Assembly: GCA_006218025.1 (NCBI GenBank)
Contig: VBWA01000008.1
Span: forward strand, 124,001 to 188,000
Source: Rhodocyclaceae bacterium
Lineage (GTDB): Bacteria > Pseudomonadota > Gammaproteobacteria > Burkholderiales > Rhodocyclaceae
DNA length: 64,000 bases
Direction of reading: 5' to 3'
In this document: piece after piece, positions 14,301-26,100 of the stretch
Layout: each line of letters starts with the position of its first letter
Numbering within the stretch: position 1 is the stretch's first letter
Translations under genes and position numbers: made by a program
The notes under the pieces: model-generated
The model's input: only the letters and a program-made list of their open reading frames with translations
Database searches by the model: none
Told to the model about the DNA's origin: nothing

Positions 14301-14964
14301 AGGGGAAATTGCGCGGCTCACGGCAGAGATCGAGACGCTCGGCCCGGTAAATCTGGCCGCGCTGGAAGAGCTCGCCACGGCCTCCGAGCGCAAGGGTTTC
14401 CTCGACGCGCAATCGACCGACCTGGCCGAGGCCATCGGCACGCTGGAAGACGCCATTCGGCGCATCGACCGCGAAACGCGCGAGCAGCTACAGGAGACCT
14501 ACAACACGGTCAACACGCATTTCGGCACGCTGTTTCCGCAGCTGTTCGGCGGCGGCGAAGCGCGGCTGATACTGACCGGCGACGAGATTCTCGATGCCGG
14601 CATCCAGATCATGGCGCAGCCGCCGGGCAAGAAGAACACCACGATCCATCTGCTCTCCGGCGGTGAAAAGGCGCTGACCGCAATTGCCCTGGTGTTCGCG
14701 CTGTTCCAGTTGAACCCGGCGCCGTTCTGCATGCTCGACGAGGTCGATGCGCCGCTCGACGACTCGAACACCGTGCGTTTCTGCGACATGGTCAAGCGCA
14801 TGTCGGTGCAAACCCAGTTCGTTTTCATCTCGCACAACAAGATCGCCATGGAAATGGCCCAGCAGCTGATCGGAGTGACCATGCAGGAACAGGGCGTGTC
14901 GCGCGTGGTGGAGGTCGACATCGAAGAGGCGCTGCGCCTCGCCGACGATCAGAAGGTGGCTTGA
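11383..14964 (+). CDS. smc: Chromosome segregation protein SMC
   Basis: A 1193-residue ATPase that works with ScpAB in chromosome condensation. The GTG start gives MRLNKLKLSGFKSF, the standard SMC N-terminus; Walker A is GPNGCGKSN. Long coiled coils (about 170-500 and 665-1010) flank a hinge, and the C-terminal head has LSGGEKALTAIALVFA (signature) and FCMLDEVDAPLDD (Walker B). The hinge is odd: about 30 residues (near 572-605) are proline/glycine/serine-rich and correspond to DNA with a perfect 9-bp hairpin, which looks like an inserted repeat. It is followed by zipA three bases after the stop and then ligA, the usual betaproteobacterial order. Confidence 0.95.
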   Translation: MRLNKLKLSGFKSFVEPTTVLFPGQLAGVVGPNGCGKSNIIDAVRWVLGESKASELRGESIQDVIFKGSGNRKEVSRASVELFFDNAEGRAAGQWSQYTEITVKRLLDREGNSSYYINNLHVRRRDVIDLFLGTGLGPRAYAIIGQGMISRIVEAKPEELRFFLEEAAGVTKYKERRKETEHRLEDARENIARVDDIRNELEVQVNHLQSQATVAQQYRDLHQQMAHKQTLLWLKKRNDAQHDAQRLARQVEEAVNRVEGETAQLREIEARVEHARESHYSASDALHAAQAEMFAANTEVSRLESEIGHLRDSRARLEARLGQLDAEQAHWQAQQSQLAEDEARWNLLLENSRTRSATATARHEEAAARLPDAEDAVQAAGGDVTEARRSLSEAEQALRLAEADKGHAQRALENLAQRRSRLEQDRQALGAPDPALLAASQENEQRAEEALALAQERLAALQAVIPTAEAQLRTAREALQAAHRSLTETRARHDALAHLQARVAQSGEIGDWLKARHLADAKPLWQAIQVEAGWETAVEAVLRERFSALTADADTVRAALASPPPAIISLALKDRHANDLPPGPLPEEGGDGGSLRSNSLTGQDSLRSKVRCDDSRWSGVLDEWLAGVSVADDLATELPLAAGQRVSRAGHLLTPAGLTLYVPDAKTHGVIERQREIDELAGLLTARADAEDAAREIQRAAEQHLADSQGQLSAGRRTMQEAQQAFHAAQVEALKLSQAQARFEERSAQIDRDLAELQRQDETEQARRERAETEGELQRERLGEVRERLEQALEIHRLKDAALREARALEIQLGREAQEAGFSERECLSKLEDNARAAATAASQLQRVEGETRAARTEVAGISDTVLQEQLHTALDAKQGKESALAERRNVLETAAGELRSLDEQRMKLEQGIVPLRDKINDLRLKAQAAQINEEQFRERLAEVHVVSEEDEAPFAEELAAGGADRLKDSVLQGEIARLTAEIETLGPVNLAALEELATASERKGFLDAQSTDLAEAIGTLEDAIRRIDRETREQLQETYNTVNTHFGTLFPQLFGGGEARLILTGDEILDAGIQIMAQPPGKKNTTIHLLSGGEKALTAIALVFALFQLNPAPFCMLDEVDAPLDDSNTVRFCDMVKRMSVQTQFVFISHNKIAMEMAQQLIGVTMQEQGVSRVVEVDIEEALRLADDQKVA
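13100..13200. repeat. Repeat-like insertion with hairpin inside the SMC hinge
   Basis: CCCCCTTCC at 13131-13139 and GGAAGGGGG at 13143-13151 form a perfect 9-bp stem with a CGA loop. The surrounding ~100 bases translate into a low-complexity PPGPLPEEGGDGG-type stretch unlike SMC hinges. The composition suggests an intergenic-type repeat that has landed in frame; the exact borders are not visible. Confidence 0.5.
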
Positions 14965-14966
14965 AC

Positions 14967-16090
14967 ATGGCAATCAGCGAACTGCAAATTGCCCTGATCG
15001 GCGCCGGCGCGGCGGGAGTGGCCCTGGTCTGGGGCTACAACGTCTGGCAGGACCGCCAGCACCGCAAGACCGCCGACCGGATATTCAAGGGCGGGCAGGG
15101 CGACGCACTGCTGGATGGGGAGGAGGCAGCCGCGGCCGCTGCGCCGACGGCGGCTATCCCGGGAGAACCTGGAGAATGGCGGGAGCCGCACTTTGGCGAT
15201 ACCGCCGATGCTGCGGAGCCAGTCGTCGACCTGCCATTGGCGCAGGAGGAATTCGGACCGCCGCTGTCGGCCGAGTGCGCCGATGCCGTGGCGGATTGCG
15301 TGCTGCATCTGGCTGCGGCCGATCCGGTGCCGGCGCCTGCCGTCCAGGCCATGCAGAAGGCATGGGCGGCGGAACTGAGCAAGCCGCTGCACTGGCTGGC
15401 CAGGGACGATGCCGAGGGTAGCTGGAAGCAGGTCGATGCCCACGATACTGGGCGTTACCGCGAATGGGCGGTCGCGCTGCAGCTGGTCGATCGTCGCGGG
15501 CCGGTTTCGGACGGCGAACTGGCGCGCTTCTTCGACGGCGTGCAGCAGGTCGCGCAGCAGACCGCGGCGACCCTGGAACTGCCTTCGCGCGGCGAAATCG
15601 TGATGCGTGCCGCCTCGCTCGATGAATTCTGTGCCGCGGTGGACATCCAGTTCGTGCTGCATGTCGTCGAAGCCACCGGAGGAGTATTCGCCGGCACCAA
15701 GCTGCGCGGCGTGGCGGAAGCGGCCGGTCTGGTCCTGGAAACCGATGGTGTGTTCCGCGCCCGCGACGAAGCTGGCGGCGAATTGTTCACCGTGGCCAAT
15801 CTCGGCGCGGAGCGGCTCGAGGCCGAGTCGATCAAGTCGCTGGCAACCCATGGCCTGACCCTGAGCATGGATGTGCCGCGCGTGACCGACGGGGCGCTGG
15901 CCTTCGACCGCATGCTGGCGATCGCGCGGCAACTCGCGGCCGCGCTGGGCGGAGTATTGGTCGATGCGCAGCGCGCGCCGCTGGCCGACGCCATGATCGA
16001 GGCGATTCGCGCCAAGACGGCCGAACTGCAGCAACGCATGCGCGACGGCAGCATCGTCCCCGGCAGTATCAGGGCGCTGCGCCTCTTCTC

Positions 16091-16094
<4 letters not shown>
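14967..16094 (+). CDS. zipA: Cell division protein ZipA homologue
   Basis: The ATG at 14967 gives 375 residues. One N-terminal transmembrane helix (about 4-22, short periplasmic end) is followed by a charged/proline-alanine-rich linker. The C-terminal FtsZ-binding domain starts near residue 210 (EFCAAVDIQFVLHVVEATGGVFAGTK in sense, ending RQLAAALGGVLVDAQRAPL). ZipA tethers FtsZ to the inner membrane at the division septum. Position between smc and ligA is the conserved order in betaproteobacteria, which supports the call since ZipA sequences diverge. A TTG six bases upstream is possible but less likely. The stop codon sits inside a dispersed repeat (16091-16119). Confidence 0.85.
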
Positions 16095-18754
<2,660 letters not shown>

Positions 18755-18758
<4 letters not shown>

Positions 18759-19578
18759 AGAAGGTCACCAAAGCCGTATTCCCCGTCGCCGGTCTCGGCA
18801 CCCGCTTCCTGCCGGCGACCAAGGCCAGTCCGAAGGAAATGATGCCCATCGTGGACAAGCCGCTGATCCAGTACGCGGTGGAGGAGGCGGTCGCGGCCGG
18901 TATCACCGACATGATCTTCGTCACCGGCCGTTCCAAGCGCGCCATCGAGGATCATTTCGACAAGGCCTACGAGCTGGAAAGCGAACTCGAGCACCGCGGC
19001 AAGACCGAGCTGCTGGAATTCGTGCGCAACATGATCCCGAAGAACATCAACTGCATCTACATCCGCCAGCCTGAGGCCCTGGGCCTGGGCCATGCGTCAT
19101 GAAGCAGATGGTGGATGTCTATGACCACTATGGCAGCTCGGTGATCGGCGTGCAGCAGGTGCCGCGCGAGGACACCCGCAGCTACGGCATCGTCGAGTCG
19201 AAGCCGATGACCGAATCGCTGGAACAGATCCTGCGCATCGTCGAAAAGCCCAAGCCCGAGGAGGCGCCGTCGACGCTGGCCGTGGTCGGGCGCTACATTT
19301 TGACGCCGCGCATCTTTCATCACCTGGCCAACATCGGCAAGGGCTCGGGCGGCGAGATCCAGCTTACCGACGGCATCGCCGCGCTGCTGGCCGAAGAGCA
19401 GGTACTGGCCTATCGCTACAAAGGCACGCGCTACGATTGCGGCTCCAAGCTGGGCTACCTCGCGGCGACCGTGGCCTTCGGTCTACGCCACCCCGAAGTC
19501 GGCAAGGAGTTTGCCGCCCTGCTGAGGGCGATGTCCGATGGATACCATCCCCGGCACTCTGCCGGGGATATAAAATGA
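18755..19578 (+). pseudogene. galU: UTP-glucose-1-phosphate uridylyltransferase GalU, disrupted by internal deletion
   Basis: Two pieces of one galU lie in different frames. Piece one (18755-19102) runs from [20 protein letters not shown] to PEALGLGHA and then stops at TGA 19100. Piece two continues from about 19096 with [19 protein letters not shown] to the normal C-terminus. Between GHA and VMKQ intact GalU has about 25 more residues, including the metal/sugar-binding aspartate region around ILADDLID, so roughly 75-80 bases are missing and the frame shifts. The enzyme would make UDP-glucose for envelope sugars. Either the gene is dead here or the sequence was assembled wrongly. ATGA overlaps link it to the ORF6N gene and hpt. 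Confidence 0.85.
19549..19567 (+). other. Hairpin before the hpt start
   Basis: CCCCGGCA (19549-19556), loop CTC, TGCCGGGG (19560-19567). It overlaps the 3' end of galU and ends eight bases before the hpt ATG. There is no T-run, so it is more likely an mRNA structure than a terminator. Confidence 0.5.
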
Positions 19579-20120
19579 ACCCGCAGGAGGCTTGGAAGAT
19601 TTTCGAGGAGGCCGATCTGGTCTGCTCGGCCGAAGAGTCGGCGCTGGCGGTACGGCGCGTCGCCGCCGAGATCACGGCGCGCCTGCGCGACGCCAACCCG
19701 CTGGTGCTGGCAGTGATGGGCGGCGCGGTGGTATTCACCGGCCAGCTGCTGACGCAGCTCGCCTTTCCGCTGGATTTCGATTACCTGCATGTCACGCGCT
19801 ACGGCGACGTCACCACCGGCGGGCAACTGGCCTGGATCGTCGAGCCGCGTTCCGATGTCGCCGGCCGCGTCGTGCTGGTGGTGGATGACATCCTCGACGA
19901 GGGCGTGACCCTGGCCGCGATCACCCAGCGCCTGCGCGAGCAGGGCGCGAGCGAGGTGCTGAGCGCCGTGTTCGCCGACAAGAATCTCGGCCGCAGCAAG
20001 CCGATCGCCGCCGATTTTGTCGGGGTGCACCTGCCGAATCGCTACGTCTTCGGCTTCGGTATGGACGTCAAGGGTGCGTGGCGCAACCTGCCGGCGGTTT
20101 ATGCGGTGAAGGGTCTTTGA
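19575..20120 (+). CDS. hpt: Hypoxanthine-guanine phosphoribosyltransferase
   Basis: The ATG at 19575 gives 181 residues. The PRPP-binding motif is VVLVVDDILDEGVTLAAI (acidic pair DD) and an early VMGGAVVFTGQLL supplies the pyrophosphate loop, as in type I purine phosphoribosyltransferases. It converts hypoxanthine or guanine plus PRPP to IMP or GMP in purine salvage. The start codon overlaps the galU stop as ATGA, suggesting coupling. Longer in-frame starts inside galU are rejected. Confidence 0.9.
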   Translation: MNPQEAWKIFEEADLVCSAEESALAVRRVAAEITARLRDANPLVLAVMGGAVVFTGQLLTQLAFPLDFDYLHVTRYGDVTTGGQLAWIVEPRSDVAGRVVLVVDDILDEGVTLAAITQRLREQGASEVLSAVFADKNLGRSKPIAADFVGVHLPNRYVFGFGMDVKGAWRNLPAVYAVKGL

Positions 20121-20210
20121 TCGCGGCCGCCATAGGGCTGTCGTCGGAAACCCGAGCGCGCGCGGCGCTGGCTCGGCGCAACAGTTTTTTCACAAAGGCC
20201 TGCGCAGGGC

Positions 20211-20240
20211 TTGCAACTTGCGCGGAATTAGTGGAACAAT
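20211..20240 (+). promoter_or_regulatory. Probable promoter of the HU gene
   Basis: A -35-like TTGCAA at 20211-20216 and a -10-like AACAAT at 20235-20240 with an 18-base spacer lie just upstream of an AAGGGG ribosome-binding site and the ATG at 20269. Confidence 0.5.
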
Positions 20241-20268
20241 GCGTTTTTTCAAACCGAAGGGGAATTCG

Positions 20269-20634
20269 ATGAACAAGAGCGAACTGATTGAAGCAGTGGC
20301 TGAGCGTGCCGAGCTTTCCAAGGCAGCCGTCAACAAAGCCATCGATGCACTGACCGAAGTTATCACCTCTGTAATTTCCAAAGGCAATCCGGTTGCCCTG
20401 ATCGGATTTGGCACCTTCAAGTCCGTGAACCGCGCCGCACGCACCGGCAAGAATCCGAAGACGGGCGCTCCCCTGAAGATTGCCGCCAAGGCAGTGCCTA
20501 AGTTCTCCGCAGGCGCCGGCCTCAAGGCCGCTGTTGCCGGCAAGAAGCCGGTGGCCAAAAAGGCCCCCGCCAAGAAGGCACCGGCTGCGAAGAAGCCTGC
20601 TGCTGCCAAGAAGCCCGCCGCCAAGAAGAAGTAA
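20269..20634 (+). CDS. HU-family histone-like protein with lysine/alanine-rich tail
   Basis: A 121-residue DNA-bending protein. Residues 1-90 match the HU/IHF fold (MNKSELIEAVAERAELSKAA, GFGTFKSVNRAARTGKNPKTG). Unlike classical 90-residue HU it carries a tail of about 30 residues built of (A/P)AKK repeats, like histone H1 or mycobacterial HupB; such tailed HU proteins are known in betaproteobacteria. The tail should increase non-specific DNA binding and compaction. The chosen ATG follows AAGGGG. A strong intrinsic terminator follows. Confidence 0.93.
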   Translation: MNKSELIEAVAERAELSKAAVNKAIDALTEVITSVISKGNPVALIGFGTFKSVNRAARTGKNPKTGAPLKIAAKAVPKFSAGAGLKAAVAGKKPVAKKAPAKKAPAAKKPAAAKKPAAKKK

Positions 20635-20655
20635 GAAGGCGCACTTCAGTCATAA

Positions 20656-20684
20656 GGGCAACCCGCGGGTTGCCCTTTTTGTTT
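20656..20684 (+). terminator. Intrinsic terminator after the HU gene
   Basis: GGGCAACCCG and CGGGTTGCCC (20656-20675) form a perfect palindrome followed by TTTTTGTTTT. Confidence 0.9.
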
Positions 20685-20708
20685 TATGTCCGCTGCGTCC
20701 TCGCGGCG

Positions 20709-20728
20709 GACGGTATCCCCTAGTGGGA
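20709..20728. repeat. Dispersed repeat T, copy 1
   Basis: GACGGTATCCCCTAGTGGGA. The same 20-mer with one change (G for A) occurs at 26639-26658. Both copies lie in intergenic DNA. Confidence 0.7.
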
Positions 20729-20814
20729 TTGTGCGTTGAAACTGCCTCAGAACTCGCGAAGAAATCGTAGCGAGCGGGCCGCAGCGGGGTGCGGCCGGAG
20801 CGCAGCTACCGGAA

Positions 20815-20843
20815 GCGCAGTAGATTTATTCACGAGTTCTCAG
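20815..20843 (-). repeat. Stop-codon-associated repeat S, copy 2
   Basis: In the minus direction it reads CTGAGAACTCG then TGAATAAATCTACTGCGC, matching 16091-16119 with only a few changes, and overlaps the TGA stop of the DUF1015 gene. Confidence 0.7.
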
Positions 20844-22084
20844 TCCAGCACGTGGGATACGAGGCCATCAGCCAGCTTGGGTTCGAACCAGGTCGACTTC
20901 GGTGGCATCACGTTGTTGCTGTCGGCCACGGCCATGAGTTGATCCATGCGCGTCGGATGCAGCGCGAATGCCACCGCCATCTCGCCGGAATCGACGCGCT
21001 TTTCCAGTTCGGCCAGGCCGCGGATGCCGCCGACAAAATCGATGCGCTTGTCGCGGCGCAGGTCGGCGATGCCCAGCAGCGGGCCCAGCAGATGATTCGA
21101 CAGCAGCGAGACGTCGAGGCTTTCCACCGGGTCGTCGGGGATCAGTTCGGGCTTGATCGTGAGCTTGCGCCAGCGTCCGGCGAGGTACATGCCGAACTCG
21201 CCGGGGCGGGCCGGATGCACGCGCTGCGCGCTGTCTTCGACCGTGAAGGCGGTGCCGAGGCGTGTCACCAGCGCCGACTCGTCGAGGCCGTGCAAGTCCT
21301 TGACCACCCGGTTGTAGTCCATGATCTTCATTTGGTGATGAGGAAAAATCACCGACAGGAAGGAGTCGGCCGGCGACTGTCGTCCCTGCTGATGGCGCGC
21401 CGCGGCCACGCGCGAGGCGGCGGCGGAGCGGTGATGGCCGTCGGCGATATACAGCGCCGACAGGGCATCGAAGGTCTGCGTTATCGCGGCGATCTTTGCC
21501 GCATCCTGCAAGACCCATATCTGGTGGCGGATGCCGTCGTCGGCGGTGACGTCGGCCGCCGGAACGCCCTGCGCGATGGCGTCGATCAGGGCGTCGGCCG
21601 TGGCTGAGGCGGGATAGGCGAGCAGCACCGGTCCAGTCTGCGCGTTGAGCGCCTCGATCTGGCGCACGCGATCATCTTCCTTGTCGGGCCGCGTGAATTC
21701 GTGCTTGCGGATGCGGTTGCTGTCGTAATCGGCAACGTTCGCGGCAGCCACCAGGCCGGTCTGGACGTGGTCGCGGTCACCATCGTTGCCGGGCATGGTC
21801 AGGCGATAGGCGTAGTAGCAGGGCGCGTCATCACGCACCAGCACGCCGGCGGCAAGCATTTTCCGCAGGTTTTCGGCGGCCTTGGCATAGACCTCGGGAG
21901 CGTAGGGATCGACCTCGCGCGGCAGATCGATTTCCGGCTTGGAGATGTGCAGGAATGACCAGGGTTTGCCTGCCGCACGTTGGCGTGCTTCGTCGCTGGA
22001 AAGCACATCGTAGGGCGGTGCCGCAACAGCGCCCGCCTGGCCGGCGGCGGGGCGCAGCCCACGGAAAGCTTGAATCAGACTCAT
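20840..22084 (-). CDS. DUF1015 family protein
   Basis: A 414-residue protein matching DUF1015 along its length: MSLIQAFRGLRPA and AAPPYDVLSSDEAR at the start, RKHEFTRPDKEDDRVR in the middle, ADGHHRSAAA near residue 215 and VMPPKSTWFEPKLADGL near the end. The family is widespread in bacteria but biochemically uncharacterised; the conserved DGHHR and KHE motifs suggest an enzyme. It follows aroG after a gap of eight bases on the same strand, so it is probably co-transcribed with mfd and aroG. The stop lies in repeat S. Confidence 0.9.
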   Translation of the reverse strand: MSLIQAFRGLRPAAGQAGAVAAPPYDVLSSDEARQRAAGKPWSFLHISKPEIDLPREVDPYAPEVYAKAAENLRKMLAAGVLVRDDAPCYYAYRLTMPGNDGDRDHVQTGLVAAANVADYDSNRIRKHEFTRPDKEDDRVRQIEALNAQTGPVLLAYPASATADALIDAIAQGVPAADVTADDGIRHQIWVLQDAAKIAAITQTFDALSALYIADGHHRSAAASRVAAARHQQGRQSPADSFLSVIFPHHQMKIMDYNRVVKDLHGLDESALVTRLGTAFTVEDSAQRVHPARPGEFGMYLAGRWRKLTIKPELIPDDPVESLDVSLLSNHLLGPLLGIADLRRDKRIDFVGGIRGLAELEKRVDSGEMAVAFALHPTRMDQLMAVADSNNVMPPKSTWFEPKLADGLVSHVLD

Positions 22085-22092
22085 GGGGACTC

Positions 22093-23175
22093 TCAGGCGG
22101 GGTTGACGTTGGCGAGCGAGCCGCGCAGCGCGGCAGCGGCGTCGCGGATCATTTTTTCGGTGGTCGGCCAGTCGACGCAGGCATCGGTGACCGAGCAGCC
22201 GTATTTCAGCTGCGACAGATCCTCGGGAATCGGCTGATTACCCGCCTCGATGAAGCTTTCGATCATGAGGCCGACGATCGAACGATGGCCGGAATTGCGC
22301 TGGGCGCGAATCTGGTTCACGCAGTCCTGCATGACCAGCGGCTGCAGGTCCGGCTTCTTGTAGCTGTTGGCATGGGAGCAATCGACGACGATGTTGTGCG
22401 GCAGGCCGGCCTTGGCCAGCGCGGTCTCGGCCAGCGCGACGCTGACCGTGTCGTAGTTCGGACGCCCGCCGCCGCCGCGCAGCACCAGGTGGCCGTAGCG
22501 GTTGCCCGCCGTGCGCACCACGCTGGAACGGCCCTGCATGTTGATGCCGAGAAAGCTGTGCGGGCTGGCAGCGGAAATGATCGCGTTGACCGCGGCGTCG
22601 AGCGAGCCATCGGTGCCGTTCTTGAAGCCGACCGGGGCGGAGAGGCCGGACGACATCTCGCGATGAGTTTGCGATTCCGAGGTGCGCGCGCCGATCGCCG
22701 CCCACGCGATGAGGTCGCCGAGGTATTGCGGGGCGATCGGGTCCAGGGCTTCGGTGCCGGCCGGCAGCCCGATTTCATTCACGGCCAGCAGGAATTCGCG
22801 TGCCTTCTGCATGCCTTCCTCGATGTGGAAGGAATCGTCCATGCGCGGATCGTTGATGTAGCCCTTCCAGCCTGTCGCGGTGCGCGGCTTTTCGAAATAC
22901 ACCCGCATCACCAGCACCAGGGTGTCGGCGACTTCGTCCGCCAGCTTCTTCAGGCGCCGCGCGTAATCAAGGCCGGCGACCGGATCGTGGATCGAGCAGG
23001 GACCGACAACGACGAAGACGCGTGGATCGGTTCCGTCGAGGATGCGTTCCAGCGTTCGCCGTCCCGTCAGCACCGACTCTGCGGCGGTATCCGAGAGCGG
23101 CACGCGGGCATGAATCTCCTCCGGCGTGGGCATCGGCTCGAAGGCTTCGATATTGAGGTTTTCAGTGATCTGCAT
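22093..23175 (-). CDS. aroG: 3-deoxy-7-phosphoheptulonate synthase, class I
   Basis: A 360-residue enzyme that condenses phosphoenolpyruvate and erythrose-4-phosphate, the first step of the shikimate pathway. Class I motifs are clear: VVVGPCSIHDP, RVYFEKPRTATGWKGYINDP, GARTSESQTHREMSSG, and the metal-binding DCSHANSYKK. The length fits the AroF/G/H group, whose feedback amino acid cannot be assigned from sequence alone. Its ATG overlaps the mfd stop by one base. Confidence 0.93.
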   Translation of the reverse strand: MQITENLNIEAFEPMPTPEEIHARVPLSDTAAESVLTGRRTLERILDGTDPRVFVVVGPCSIHDPVAGLDYARRLKKLADEVADTLVLVMRVYFEKPRTATGWKGYINDPRMDDSFHIEEGMQKAREFLLAVNEIGLPAGTEALDPIAPQYLGDLIAWAAIGARTSESQTHREMSSGLSAPVGFKNGTDGSLDAAVNAIISAASPHSFLGINMQGRSSVVRTAGNRYGHLVLRGGGGRPNYDTVSVALAETALAKAGLPHNIVVDCSHANSYKKPDLQPLVMQDCVNQIRAQRNSGHRSIVGLMIESFIEAGNQPIPEDLSQLKYGCSVTDACVDWPTTEKMIRDAAAALRGSLANVNPA

Positions 23176-26100
23176 CAGGGTTTCAACTTGTTGAAGAGTT
23201 CTTTTACCGCGCCAACGCGTTCCTTCAGGTTCGCGCTCGGTTTCTGCCAGAGCAGCTTGTCCTGTCCCGCCAGCTTGAAGCTGCGGTCGCTCTGGAGCAG
23301 TCGGATGATTTTCGCGGGGTCTATCGGAGGGTTGGGCACAAACTGCAATTGTATCGCGGCGGGGCCCGCATCCAGCTTGGCCAGGCCCAGCGCGCGGCCG
23401 GCCAGGCGCAGGCGGTGGGTTTCCAGCAGGGCCTGGGTCTGCACCGGCATTTCGCCGTAGCGGTCGATCAGTTCTTCCTGCATGGCGCGCAGGTCGTCCT
23501 CGCTGTCGCAGTTGGCCAGGCGCTTGTAGAGCGTCAGGCGTTCATGCACGTCGGGGCAGTAGTCGTTGGTCAGCAGCGCCGGCACGCGCAGGTTGATTTC
23601 CGAGGTGATCGACAGCGGCTGGGTCAGGTCGGGTACCTTCTCGCCGGCCTTTAACGCCTTCACCGCGGCATTGAGCATGTTGGTGTACATGGCGAAGCCG
23701 ATCTCGTGGATCTCGCCGCTTTGCGATTCACCGAGCACTTCGCCGGCGCCGCGGATTTCGAGGTCGTGCATGGCGAGGAAGAAGCCGGAGCCGAGCTCTT
23801 CCATGGCCTGAATGGCTTCGAGGCGGCGCTTGGCCTGCGCCGTCGGCTTGGCGTCTTCGTGGGTCAGCAGGTAGGCGTAGGCCTGGTGATGGCTGCGCCC
23901 GACGCGGCCACGCAACTGGTGCAGTTGCGCCAGGCCGAACTTGTCGGCGCGATTGATGACGATGGTGTTGGCATGCGGGTTGTCGATGCCGGTCTCGATG
24001 ATGGTCGAGCACAGCAGCAGGTTGTGCTTCTGCTGGGTGAATTCGCGCATCACGCGCTCCAGTTCGCGCTCCGGCAGCTGGCCATGGCCGATCACCATGC
24101 GCGCCTCGGGCAGCAGGGTTTGCAGCCGCTCCTTCATGTTCTCGATGGTGTCGACTTCGTTGTGCAGGAAATAGACCTGGCCGCCGCGCTTGAACTCGCG
24201 CAGGCAGGCTTCGCGCACCTGGCCGTTGGACCACTTGGTGACGAAGGTCTTGATCGCCAGGCGCTTCTGCGGCGGCGTCGCGATCACCGAAAAATCGCGC
24301 AGGCCTTCCAGCGACAGTCCCAGGGTGCGCGGGATCGGTGTCGCGGTCAGGGTCAGCACATCGACCTGTGCCCGCAGCGCCTTCAGCGCCTCCTTCTGGC
24401 GCACGCCGAAGCGGTGTTCTTCGTCGATGATGATGAGGCCGAGGCGATCGAATTTCACATCCTTCTGCAGCAGGCGGTGGGTGCCGATCAGTATGTCGAT
24501 CCTGCCCTGACCCAGCAGTGCGACGGCCTCGTCCTGCTCTTTCGCCGACTTGAAGCGCGAAATCTCGGCGATCTTGATCGGCCAATTGGCAAAGCGGTCG
24601 CTGAAGTTCTGGTAATGCTGCTCGGCCAGCAGCGTGGTCGGACAGAGGATCGCGACCTGCTTGCCGTCGGCCACCGCGACGAAGGCGGCGCGCATCGCGA
24701 CTTCGGTCTTGCCGAAACCGACATCGCCGCAGACCAGGCGATCCATCGGCTTGCCCGACTTCATGTCCTCGATCACCGCATTGATCGCGGTCTGCTGGTC
24801 GGGCGTTTCCTCGAAGCCGAAACCGTCGGCGAAGGCCTCCAGGTCGTGCTGCTTGAAGCTGAACTTGTGGCCCTCGCGCAGGGCGCGCTGGGCGTAGAGG
24901 TGCAGCAGCTCGGCGGCGGTGTCATGCACCTGTTCCGCGGCTTTCTTCTTGGCCTTTTCCCACTGGCCCGAGCCGAGCGTGTGCAGTTGGATGGCCTCAG
25001 GGTCGGCGCCGCTGTAGCGCGAGATCACCTGTAATTGTGCGACGGGCACGTAGAGCTTGGCGCCATCGGCATATTCGAGGTGGAGGAACTCGGTGTCGCC
25101 CTCGCCGAAATCCATGTGCAGCAGGCCCAGATAGCGGCCGATGCCGTGGCTCTCATGCACCACAGGGTCGCCCACCTTCAGCTCGGACAGGTCGCGCAGC
25201 CAGCCTTCGAGATTGGCGCGGCGCGCGTCGGAGCGGCGTCCGCGCGGACGGGCCGTGGCGGCGTACAGCTCGTTTTCCGTAACGATGGCAAAACCGTCGA
25301 GCAGGAAGCCGCCGGAGAGCGGGCCGACGCCGAGCATGAAGCGCGATTCGTCAGCAAGGAAGCCGGCGAAATCGGCGCAGGATGCCGGCAAGAGGCCATA
25401 TTCGGCGAGGTAGTCGGCCAGCGTCTGGCGTCGCCCCGGCGATTCGGCCAGCAGCAAGACGCGGCCGCCATGCAAGCCGAGAAAGCCGCGCAGGGCCGCC
25501 AGCGGATCGTCGGCCTTGCGGTTGACCGCCAGCGCAGGCAAGGTCGCCGTAGCACCGGCGCCGACTCTTGCAATCAATTGCGGCAGCAGCTTGGCGGCGA
25601 CGAAGAATTCCTCGTCGCGCAGAAACAGCTCGGTCGGTGGCAGCACCGGGCGCGAGCGGTCGCCGCCGAGCATCTTGTAGCGGCCTTGCAGGTCGGTCCA
25701 GAACTCGGCGATTGCGCCGGCGACGTCGCCGTGCAGCAGCAGTGTTGCGTCCTGCGGCAGGTAGTCGAACAGCGTCGCAGTGGCGTCGAAAAACAGCGGC
25801 AGGTAGTACTCGATGCCGGCAGGCAGGATGCCGTTGGAGACATCTTTGTAGAGGCCGATGCGCGAGGCGTCGCCCTCGAAGGCTTCGCGGAAGCGCTGGC
25901 GGAACATGGTGCGGCCGGCGTCGCCGGCGGGGAACTCGCGCGCCGGCAGCAGCCGGATTTCCGGCACCGGATAGAGCGTGCGCTGGCTATCGACGTCGAA
26001 GCTGCGGATGGTTTCGACTTCGTCGTCGAACAGCTCGATGCGGTAGGGCAGTTGCGTGCCCATCGGGAACAGGTCGACCAGCCCGCCGCGCACGCTGTAT

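Noticed and set aside
19437-19574. Upstream start for hpt inside galU
   Set aside because: The added residues are galU in another frame and unlike any phosphoribosyltransferase; ATG 19575 gives the normal length.
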